This document shows positions 6,436 to 12,310 of a DNA stretch of 13,429 nucleotides, in pieces. The position numbers were made by a program, and so were the translations under genes. Below the pieces are notes generated by a model. It made no database searches, was not told where the DNA came from, and was given only the letters and a program-made list of their open reading frames with translations. The DNA is from Alphaproteobacteria bacterium (GTDB lineage Bacteria; Pseudomonadota; Alphaproteobacteria; Reyranellales; Reyranellaceae), in assembly GCA_013290035.1 (NCBI GenBank), contig JABCYT010000027.1, positions 1 to 13,429 of the forward strand. Reading direction: 5' to 3'. The first letter of the stretch is position 1, and every line of letters begins with the position of its first letter.

Positions 6436-6693
6436 ATGAGATATGTCAGTTACATCGCCGCCGCGGCCGCGCTTGCCGTGGCACTCGCCGGCTGTGGCGA
6501 TCCGTACTACCCAGGCTACGGCCGTTCGCAGTCCTACTACTCTCCGGCGGGCTACAACGCCTATCCCGCCGGCTATGGCTACAATTCACCGGCCAGCTAC
6601 AGCTATCCGGCCACCTACAACTACGGCTCGAGGTCCGAATACTACCGCGACTACAACGGAATCCACGCCCCGGCGGAACGCACCTTTCCGTAA
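6436..6693 (+). CDS. Small tyrosine-rich lipoprotein (85 aa)
   Basis: The N-terminus MRYVSYIAAAAALAVALAGC is a lipoprotein signal with lipobox LAGC, so Cys20 should be lipidated after cleavage. The mature protein of 66 residues contains 16 tyrosines, many glycines, prolines and serines, in loose repeats of the form Y-x-x-Y-P-A-x-Y. It is low complexity and probably disordered, with no enzymatic features. Asp22 follows Cys20 by one position; whether it is retained in the inner membrane cannot be told from that. AAGGAG at 6423-6428 precedes the ATG at 7 bases. Similar small YG/YP-rich lipoproteins occur in many alphaproteobacteria with unknown roles in the envelope. It precedes an ECF sigma gene on the same strand, 175 bp downstream, with a possible terminator hairpin between them. 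Confidence 0.85.
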   Translation: MRYVSYIAAAAALAVALAGCGDPYYPGYGRSQSYYSPAGYNAYPAGYGYNSPASYSYPATYNYGSRSEYYRDYNGIHAPAERTFP

Positions 6694-6792
6694 AGCAAGC
6701 GCCTGAAGTCGGGCGGTCGGTCGCCGTCGCCGAAAGAGCTCGCAAATCGATCGATCGAACACCATGTATGATTTGTTGGCGGCACATCGCAG

Positions 6793-6824
6793 GGCGCCAA
6801 GCCGGTTCGCCGGCGCCTAATTTT
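6793..6824 (+). terminator. Possible rho-independent terminator or leader hairpin before the sigma factor gene
   Basis: GGCGCC at 6793-6798 pairs with GGCGCC at 6812-6817, followed directly by TAATTTT (6818-6824). A competing hairpin, GCCGG-TTCG-CCGGC at 6801-6814, uses part of the same bases and has a UUCG loop. Either could stop transcription from the lipoprotein gene. Because the structure is only 45 bp before ATG 6869 it could instead lie within the sigma factor leader; the two exclusive pairings would suit attenuation, though nothing shows that directly. Confidence 0.4.
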
Positions 6825-6868
6825 CCTGAAACCGAAGCACGAAAACCAAAAAACCACGGGGGACTCCC

Positions 6869-7462
6869 ATGTCCATCCAGCAGGCGACGACTGGCGACTT
6901 TCACGCTGATCTCAAGACCATACTGCCACGGCTGCGTGTCTACGCCCTGTCGCTGACCGGCGAACCCGACCGCGCCGACGATCTGGTGCAGCGAACCGTG
7001 GTGAAAGCGCTGGTTGGCCGCAAGTCGTTTCAATCGGGCACGAATTTCCCGGGATGGCTGTTCCGCATTCAACGCAACGAATTCATTTCCGGCCTGCGCA
7101 GCCTGCGTCCGACTGTGCCCCTGGATGACGCCATCGCGAGCCGGCTGTCGCACGAGCCGCGACAGGAAAGCGGCATCGTCATGCGCGAATTCAAGAAGGC
7201 CTTCCGTGTCCTCTCGAGCTGCCAGCGCGAAACGCTGCTCCTTGCCGTGCTCGAGGGCTATTCGTATGACAGGATTGCCGCGCATTCCGGTGTGTCGGTC
7301 GGCACGGTGAAGAGCCGCGTCTCGCGCGCGCGCACGACGCTCAGGCAGATCCTGACCGACGAGGGCGGCAACGCCCGCCGCCGGACCTCCAGCGATGCCG
7401 GCGTTTTCGCCCGGCACTTGCAGCACCGCGCGGACGGACCTGCCGCTGTGCCCCAGGGTTGA
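6869..7462 (+). CDS. ECF-family RNA polymerase sigma factor (EcfG-like)
   Basis: This 197-residue protein has the two domains of an ECF (group 4) sigma factor. Sigma region 2 covers about residues 15-78 and includes ADDLVQRTVVKAL (core-binding and -10 recognition) and FPGWLFRIQRNEFI. Region 4 covers about residues 104-165, with SSCQRETLLLAVLEGYSYDRIA and the -35-reading helix SVGTVKSRVSRARTTL. Wording such as DRADDLVQ, F-x-x-GTNFPGWLF and VGTVKSRVSRAR is closest to the ECF15/EcfG group that drives the alphaproteobacterial general stress response, which recognises GGAAC-N16/17-CGTT promoters. The partners NepR and PhyR are not in the window, so this may be a secondary EcfG-like paralogue. A 30-residue basic, unstructured tail follows region 4. 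GGGGGA at 6858-6863 precedes ATG 6869. The next gene starts one base after the stop, so the two are translationally coupled. Confidence 0.9.
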   Translation: MSIQQATTGDFHADLKTILPRLRVYALSLTGEPDRADDLVQRTVVKALVGRKSFQSGTNFPGWLFRIQRNEFISGLRSLRPTVPLDDAIASRLSHEPRQESGIVMREFKKAFRVLSSCQRETLLLAVLEGYSYDRIAAHSGVSVGTVKSRVSRARTTLRQILTDEGGNARRRTSSDAGVFARHLQHRADGPAAVPQG

Positions 7463-7463
7463 G

Positions 7464-7727
7464 ATGAATACGCCGGTTCAAAAAATCGTCCTGGGCCTTT
7501 TTGCCGCCATCGGATCGGTCCTTATGATCGCGAGCGCCATGGGCATCCTGTGGGCGTGGACGACGCCCGATGAGTCACTTGGATTCGGGTTCATGTTTGC
7601 GCTGCTTGCCGCCGGCTTGTTCATCCTGGTGTTCAAGCTGAGCATGGCGCTGCTGCCCGAGCCGGGCAGCGAGAGGGGCGCCGGCAACCCGACGCCAATA
7701 TCCGCCGGCATTTCAGGCAAGACTTGA
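7464..7727 (+). CDS. Two-helix membrane protein coupled to the ECF sigma factor (87 aa)
   Basis: ATG 7464 is one base past the TGA of the sigma gene (TGAGATG), with AGGG at 7455-7458 as ribosome binding site inside the sigma coding end. The product has two membrane helices at about residues 8-32 and 40-63, joined by a short acidic loop (TTPDES), and a 24-residue polar C-terminal tail. There is no recognisable anti-sigma domain, zinc site or signal peptidase site. Tight coupling suggests a functional link with the sigma factor, such as membrane sensing or sequestration, but this rests on position alone. A longer frame starting upstream at 7395 overlaps the sigma gene and lacks a ribosome binding site. 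It converges with the gene at 7754, with a CCGCCGGCGG palindrome (7739-7748) in the 26-bp gap. Confidence 0.75.
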   Translation: MNTPVQKIVLGLFAAIGSVLMIASAMGILWAWTTPDESLGFGFMFALLAAGLFILVFKLSMALLPEPGSERGAGNPTPISAGISGKT

Positions 7728-7753
7728 ACCGTCACTGACCGCCGGCGGGATCG

Positions 7754-8014
7754 TCACGGCGCGAACCCGCGTCGGTCCGCCGCTACGATGGCCGCCCATT
7801 GCTGCGGCGCGAGGGACACGACCTGATGGGGGCCGCTTGTCGACAGCGCAGGCAGATGCAGCAGCGTCGCCGTGCGCCGGAAAGCGACAACAGGCAAGCC
7901 GGGGATCTGTTCTTCCTCCGTCACCAGACGATAGGTTCCGGGCGGCTGCTCCGCCTCTTGGCCGGCGAGCACGAAGGAATGCCGGAACGTGACCGTGGTC
8001 TCGGTGGTGCGCAT
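7754..8014 (-). CDS. Small conserved hypothetical protein (86 aa)
   Basis: The protein begins MRTTETTVTFRHSFVLAGQE and continues with PPGTYRLVTEEEQIPGL, VVAFRRTATLLHLP and a C-terminal helix (LAPQQWAAIVAADRR). The layout 'TVTFRHxFxLxGxxxxxPxGTYRVxTxEExIxGLxxxAYRRxAT' is one I recall from many small uncharacterised proteins in Bradyrhizobium and relatives; their role is unknown. It has no signal or membrane segment and should be a compact beta-rich cytoplasmic protein. ATG 8014 is chosen because the family-like sequence starts here; upstream residues in the same frame look like non-coding translation. The ribosome binding site is weak (GAG about ten bases upstream). It lies downstream of the lactonase-like gene on the same strand, separated by 160 bp in which I see no clear signal. 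Confidence 0.72.
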   Translation of the reverse strand: MRTTETTVTFRHSFVLAGQEAEQPPGTYRLVTEEEQIPGLPVVAFRRTATLLHLPALSTSGPHQVVSLAPQQWAAIVAADRRGFAP

Positions 8015-8174
8015 GCTGGCTACTCTACGCGCTTGCGCACGTCGCTTTGAGTTGCTCAATCGGGAAAGCGCAGCCGTGCGCCTAAAGCGAGGGCCTGTCG
8101 AGGCCTCAATTCCAGGCCCGTAATCGGCGACGGCATTGTCGATGCCCGCGCCGCCGCAACCGGTCGATGCGCCG

Positions 8175-8990
8175 TTATTTTGCCGCAGCCGGGAAGACCG
8201 GCAGCTTGTCGAGGTCGCGCGCGTCATGCTGGATGATGACGGTCGCCTTGGCGCCCGCCACGATCTTCTTGACCCTGTCGAGCGACGCCAGCGACTGGGC
8301 GCGATCGGTGTTGAAAGTCGGCACGCCGTTGCTGTCGTAGTTCTCGCGGAAGTGCGCGAGATCGCCGCTGACGAGCACGGCGCCCATTTGCGGCAGCTTG
8401 ACCAGCAGGCTGTGATGGCCAGGCGTGTGCCCGGGCGTGTACAGCATGATCACGCTGCCGTCGCCGAACACATCCTTGTCGAGCGGCACCGCTTCGACCT
8501 TGCCGTCGCCCTTGATCCAGTTGGCGAACGGCGCGGCAACGGCGCCTTCCGGCGGCTTGGCGCTGGTCAGCACGTCCCAGTCTCCCCTGCCGATCAGCAG
8601 CGTCGACTTGGGAAACGAGCCGACCTGGCCGACATGGTCGCCGTGATAATGGCTGATGCCGACATACTTGATCTGCTCGGGCTTGAGATTGATCTGCGCC
8701 AGCTGATCGACCAGGCTCACCTTGGGGGCCACGTTGGGGGTGGTCATGGCATGGCCGGCATCCCACAGCAGGTAGTCGTCGCCGTGCTTGATGAGATAGC
8801 AGCTGTAGATGAGCTGAAGCTTCAGATCGCCGTAGGCATAGGTGTCCGAGAAACGCTGGTTCACGGCGGTCGGCGGGTTGGGCGTGCCGCAATCGAGGCG
8901 CGCCAGCGACATGTCCGGCGCCTGTGCCCGGGCCTGCTGGGCAACCAGAGCGGCGGCGCAAAGGCCGGCCAGGAGCAATGTTCGCTGCAT
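8175..8990 (-). CDS. Secreted metallo-beta-lactamase-fold hydrolase, N-acyl homoserine lactonase-like
   Basis: The 271-residue product has a Sec signal peptide (MQRTLLLAGLCAAALVAQQA, likely cut near ARAQA at residues 20-24) and a metallo-beta-lactamase domain. The di-zinc motif HxHxDH is present as His114, His116, Asp118, His119; His192 lies in TPGHTPGHHSL, Asp210 in SGDLAHF and His255 in IIQHDARD. This set and spacing fit the AHL lactonase clade (AiiA/AttM type), which opens the lactone of quorum-sensing signals. AiiA's catalytic Tyr194 corresponds to His213 here, so activity on AHLs is not certain; lactones or other esters are alternatives. The export signal puts it in the periplasm or outside, unlike cytoplasmic AiiA. 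GGGGAGAG just upstream of ATG 8990 is a good ribosome binding site. It is divergent from the S51 peptidase gene across 181 bp. Confidence 0.88.
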   Translation of the reverse strand: MQRTLLLAGLCAAALVAQQARAQAPDMSLARLDCGTPNPPTAVNQRFSDTYAYGDLKLQLIYSCYLIKHGDDYLLWDAGHAMTTPNVAPKVSLVDQLAQINLKPEQIKYVGISHYHGDHVGQVGSFPKSTLLIGRGDWDVLTSAKPPEGAVAAPFANWIKGDGKVEAVPLDKDVFGDGSVIMLYTPGHTPGHHSLLVKLPQMGAVLVSGDLAHFRENYDSNGVPTFNTDRAQSLASLDRVKKIVAGAKATVIIQHDARDLDKLPVFPAAAK

Positions 8991-9171
8991 GTCTCTCCCC
9001 CTCTTCAATGAGCGACAAAGCCGAAGCCTGCCGATGTTGCCGGTTGCGACCGGTCGGGTCAACGCGATCGGCGCCGTCGAGTGGAACGTGGCCGAGACCG
9101 GCTCTAGCCCTATCGAAATCCGCATTTGAGCCGATAAGATGCTTCATCGTGGGTGGGTAAGGGCGGACACG

Positions 9172-10017
9172 ATGCTGCGCAGAAGCTTTCTGGCGAATGG
9201 GCTCTGGCCGGCGCTGCTGGGCGCTTCGGGGCCGCGCGCGTCGGCCGAGCCGGCCGCGAAATCCGCGGGGCCAGCCAATGGGGCGCTGCTTATCATCGGC
9301 GGCGGCCAGCAGGGCGGGGAGATCGGACGGGCCGGACGCGAGCTGAGCGGCGGCGATGGCGGACGATGGGTCCACATCCCGACCGCGGCGGAAGACGTGA
9401 GCAACGTCACGCCGCCCAACAACCTCGCGGGCTGGCACGCGACCATGACCCGGCTGCACACCTGGGACCGCAAGGTGGCGGACAGCGAGGCGTTCGTGGC
9501 GCCGCTGCGCTCGGCCACCGCCGTCTACTTCGAGGGCGGCAGGCAATGGCGCCTGGTCGATGTCTATGGCGGCACGCGGACCGAAAGGGAACTGCGCGCC
9601 GTGCTCGATCGAGGCGGACTGATCGCCGGCACCTCGGCGGGCGCGACCATCCAGGGCTCCTACCTCGTGCGCGGATCGCCGAACGGCAACGGCACCATGA
9701 TGTCGCCGGGTCACGAACGCGGCTTCGGCTACGTCAAGAACGCCGCGATCGACCAGCATGTGCTGGCGCGCGGTCGGGCGGCCGACATGGCCAAGGTGGT
9801 GGCTGCGCATCCGGGATTGCTCGGCATCGGCATCGACGAGGGCACGGCCGCACTGGTCCAGCAGAACATCCTGACCGTCGTCGGCCGCAGCGTCATCCTG
9901 ATCACCGATGGCGCCACCCACGACGGCAAGCCCTATTACGCCCTGACGGCCGGCACGCGCTTCGACCTCGCCAGCTGGACGGTGTTGCCGGCCAAAGCAG
10001 AGCGCGCCGGCGGGTGA
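9172..10017 (+). CDS. Exported cyanophycinase-like peptidase (family S51)
   Basis: From ATG 9172 the product is 281 residues, starting MLRRSFLANGLWPALLGASG. The RRSFL core followed by a moderately hydrophobic stretch and ASA is a Tat-type signal. An in-frame ATG at 9139 would add 11 residues without a better ribosome site. The S51 features are all present: IIGGGQQGGEI near the start, FEGGRQWRLVD with Glu121, the nucleophile Ser155 in GTSAGA, His196 in IDQHVLARGR and Glu223 in GIGIDEGTA. The Ser-His and His-Glu distances match those I recall for Synechocystis cyanophycinase. Such enzymes cut the beta-Asp-Arg polymer cyanophycin or isoaspartyl dipeptides; exported forms act on polymer outside the cell. 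No cyanophycin synthetase is in the window, so scavenging is more likely than storage turnover. It is divergent from the lactonase-like gene and converges with the acyltransferase, 19 bp away. Confidence 0.9.
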   Translation: MLRRSFLANGLWPALLGASGPRASAEPAAKSAGPANGALLIIGGGQQGGEIGRAGRELSGGDGGRWVHIPTAAEDVSNVTPPNNLAGWHATMTRLHTWDRKVADSEAFVAPLRSATAVYFEGGRQWRLVDVYGGTRTERELRAVLDRGGLIAGTSAGATIQGSYLVRGSPNGNGTMMSPGHERGFGYVKNAAIDQHVLARGRAADMAKVVAAHPGLLGIGIDEGTAALVQQNILTVVGRSVILITDGATHDGKPYYALTAGTRFDLASWTVLPAKAERAGG

Positions 10018-10036
10018 CTCGGCCGGCACGCGACGT

Positions 10037-11227
10037 CTACAAGGCGTATCTCACGCCCGGGATCCTGAGCAGCCCCTGTGCCGTCGCCCAGCTGAGCAGC
10101 ACTGCCAGGACAAAGGTCGCCACGAACTTGAGGCTGGCGTGGATCGGCAGCCCCAGGAGGACGAACTGGATCCACACCACGAACACGTAATGGACGAGGT
10201 AGATCGCATAGGCGCTGCGGGAGAGCGAATCCATCCAGCGGCGTCGGCTGCGAACGACGCCGCGAAACAGGGCGAGAAATCCGAGGCAACTCGCGACGCA
10301 GCTGACGACCCAGAGCACCGCTTCCACGGCACCCCTGTCGAACGCCGAGAGGCCGCCGACCAGGCTTTGGCTGCGCGGCACGAAGACGAGCAGATTGTAG
10401 GCGACGAAGCAGCCCGCGACCCACCAGCGCCAGTGCCGCGCCAGCGATCCGCCGCGCGCCAGCAGGCCGCGCTCCAGGTCGCTTGCGCCCACCCAGGTTC
10501 CGGCGAGGAACCAGACCAGGTAGAGAAAGATGCGGCTGACCTGAAAATGAAACGGCTTGGTCAGCAACGGCGCCCAGGCGCCGAAGCCGAAGCGCGCCAG
10601 CATCGGCAGGTACGCCACGGCGCAGACGAGCACCAGGACGCCGGCGAACAGCAATGGGCGCTTCCTGAACAGGCTGCCCTCCGGCGATTTGCCGGACAGG
10701 CGCCGGGGCAAGGCGGCGAACAGGGCCGCCACGACGATGTCGAACAGCAACAGCATCCAGACGAACCACAGCGGGCCGGGCGGCCAGCCGTCGGAGGTGA
10801 TGTTCTGGCGCCAGAAGTCCACGAGGCCCGTCTGGTGGCCGGCCGCGCGCCATGACGCGTAGTAGGCGAGCGGCATCAGCGTCGTCACGCCGACGGCGAA
10901 GGGCAAACCCAGCCGGATGACGCGGTGACGCACGAACACCGGCCAGCCGGAGTGTCTGAGCGACGGCAGGACGAACAGCCCGGAGATGAAGAACATCAGC
11001 GACATGAAGAACACGTCGTTGAAGTTCTCGGCATAATCGAGGAAGAGCCAGCGCCCCTGATCGACGATGGGTGCCGTCGAGGCCAGGTAGTGCGCCGGGT
11101 CGGCGCGAGCGAAGGTGGTGTAGGCGAGACTGCTGTGATGCGCCACCACCATGAGCGTCAGTGTCGCTCGAAGATAGTCGAGCGAGACATCTCTTGCGGA
11201 CTGGGCTCTTGCGGATTGGGCGTCCAT
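10037..11227 (-). CDS. Acyltransferase family 3 integral membrane protein
   Basis: The 396-residue protein has about ten membrane helices and the hallmark N-terminus of acyltransferase-3 enzymes: DVSLDYLRATLTLMVVAHHS, with Arg20 and His30 as the conserved charged pair. These inner-membrane enzymes move acyl groups (acetyl, succinyl) from the cytoplasm onto sugars, glucans or lipids. PGPLWFVWMLLLFDIV and the C-terminal YAIYLVHYVFVVWIQF segment are typical and recall the OpgC-like (periplasmic glucan succinyltransferase) branch, but the acceptor cannot be assigned. ATG 11227 is used; GTG 11251, in frame, would add 8 residues and stands at exactly the same distance from the conserved block at 11260 as the peptidase ATG does from its copy, so it is a serious alternative. 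Neither start has a clear Shine-Dalgarno sequence. It converges with the S51 gene and is divergent from the secreted protein at 11416. Confidence 0.9.
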   Translation of the reverse strand: MDAQSARAQSARDVSLDYLRATLTLMVVAHHSSLAYTTFARADPAHYLASTAPIVDQGRWLFLDYAENFNDVFFMSLMFFISGLFVLPSLRHSGWPVFVRHRVIRLGLPFAVGVTTLMPLAYYASWRAAGHQTGLVDFWRQNITSDGWPPGPLWFVWMLLLFDIVVAALFAALPRRLSGKSPEGSLFRKRPLLFAGVLVLVCAVAYLPMLARFGFGAWAPLLTKPFHFQVSRIFLYLVWFLAGTWVGASDLERGLLARGGSLARHWRWWVAGCFVAYNLLVFVPRSQSLVGGLSAFDRGAVEAVLWVVSCVASCLGFLALFRGVVRSRRRWMDSLSRSAYAIYLVHYVFVVWIQFVLLGLPIHASLKFVATFVLAVLLSWATAQGLLRIPGVRYAL

Positions 11228-11259
11228 GGGGCGTCCGACGGTTGCTGCCACGATGGCCC

Positions 11260-11312
11260 GTTATGTCAGATTTGCGGCCGGGCTGCCCCAACCGCCGGCC
11301 GCTCATGAATCC
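11260..11312 (-). promoter_or_regulatory. Duplicated start-proximal block, copy 2
   Basis: This matches copy 1 (3909-3958) at 34 of 39 bases over 11260-11298, then again at 11306-11312 after a 3-base shift. The palindrome is here GCGGCC-G-GGCTGC at 11274-11286. Its outermost pair is G-C instead of A-T, a compensating change, and the third pair is G-T. Toward the acyltransferase gene it is followed by AAATCTGACATAAC, 8 bases and GTG 11251. The equal spacing to a possible start in both copies argues for a promoter or operator whose position matters rather than a random repeat. Confidence 0.6.
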
Positions 11313-11359
11313 TGGGCGAGCGGGCAGGGGCGCGGACGCTGCCACCAGCGATTTATCGA

Positions 11360-11387
11360 TTGAATTTTGTGCAACCTATGGTAATAT
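11360..11387 (+). promoter_or_regulatory. Candidate sigma-70-like promoter before the secreted protein gene
   Basis: TTGAAT at 11360-11365 and TAATAT at 11382-11387 are separated by 16 bases, each matching 4 of 6 consensus positions. They lie in a strikingly AT-rich stretch (about 11351-11388) in otherwise GC-rich DNA. Transcription would start near 11394, leaving a leader of about 22 bases with GGGGAG (11403-11408) before ATG 11416. The layout is sensible, but hexamers this degenerate are not proof. Confidence 0.42.
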
Positions 11388-11415
11388 GGAGACGCACAAT
11401 TCGGGGAGACTGGCG

Positions 11416-12285
11416 ATGCTGCGCTTGTTTTTCCTGATCCTCTTGTCGTTGGGGCTTGCCGTGACGGACGCCCGGACCCAGCAAGTGACGCCGGTACTGC
11501 GCTACACGCCGCCATCGAACGCCTATCGCTCGGCCGTGGCGCCGCCGGAGGATTATTCGCTGAACGGCATGAATGCATCGGTGCAGGTCTATCAATTCCG
11601 GCCGTTCAACGGCGATATTCAGAGCCTGTTCCAGACCACGCTGCTGCGCGATTGGATCACGCCCATGCACCAGGAGAAGAATGTCGCGGTGCCGCCGACC
11701 TTCCAGACGGTCGCCATCCCGGGCGCGGAGCTCGCCTTGGCGGCGACCTTCGCCGAGAACATCGTCGGCCTGCCCAAGCCCCATTTTCGCTTGGTCATCG
11801 TCGCCGCCGGGCAGGCCGCGATCTTCGATGTATCCGCCGGCACCGCGCAGAGCTGGCAGATGGCCGTCCCCGTCGTCGATGCGATGGCGGGCACGCTGCA
11901 GGTCGAAGCCGAACGCGCGCCGCCGCCGCTGGGCCGGGCCGCCGGCGGCGCCGTTGCCGGTCTCTACGTGGCCGTCGCGTCGAAATACATGACGGGACTG
12001 ATCGGCAGCCCCTCCTATTTCACCAACGCGCTCCACTACTACCTCTTCTCGGCCGACGGCCGGGTCTATTGCCACTATGACCAGCTCGAGGTGCCGGGCG
12101 GAAATATCGCCCGCTTCGATTTCGATGGCGCGGAAAGAAACGACCCGCCAAATTCCGGTCGCTATACGGTCGATGGCGACAAGCTGATCATTCGGATGGG
12201 TGGCAACGCGCCCCGGACGATCGTCACCGACGTGCCGCGGAACGGCAGCGTCACCATCAATTCGTACCTCTACAAGCGGCAGTAG
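11416..12285 (+). CDS. Secreted hypothetical protein (289 aa)
   Basis: A Sec signal peptide is clear (MLRLFFLILLSLGLAVTDA, likely cut before RTQQ). The mature part is beta-rich with mixed helices. From about residue 190 onward (SPSYFTNALHYYLFSADGRVYCHYDQLEVPGG) it looks like a separate C-terminal domain with repeating 'Y-L-F-x-x-D-G-R-V' and 'GRYTVDGDKLIIRM' strands. This recalls small lipocalin-like or stress-response output domains that display SADGRVY-type strands, though I cannot name a family. No catalytic motif is visible. ATG 11416 is preferred because GGGGAG at 11403-11408 stands 7 bases upstream and the signal peptide begins immediately; ATG 11386 is in frame but has no ribosome site. 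The TPR gene starts 25 bp downstream, so the two probably form an operon of envelope proteins. Confidence 0.8.
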   Translation: MLRLFFLILLSLGLAVTDARTQQVTPVLRYTPPSNAYRSAVAPPEDYSLNGMNASVQVYQFRPFNGDIQSLFQTTLLRDWITPMHQEKNVAVPPTFQTVAIPGAELALAATFAENIVGLPKPHFRLVIVAAGQAAIFDVSAGTAQSWQMAVPVVDAMAGTLQVEAERAPPPLGRAAGGAVAGLYVAVASKYMTGLIGSPSYFTNALHYYLFSADGRVYCHYDQLEVPGGNIARFDFDGAERNDPPNSGRYTVDGDKLIIRMGGNAPRTIVTDVPRNGSVTINSYLYKRQ

Positions 12286-12310
12286 ACGGGCAGACGCACG
12301 CCGCCGCCGC

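Noticed and set aside
8224..10029. A 601-codon minus-strand open frame
   Set aside because: It overlaps both the lactonase-like gene in another frame and the S51 gene antisense, both of which have complete catalytic motifs; composition is typical of a shadow frame.
11161..11415. N-terminal extension of the 289-residue secreted protein
   Set aside because: The extra residues overlap the acyltransferase 5' end and the duplicated block, have no ribosome site, and would bury the signal peptide.
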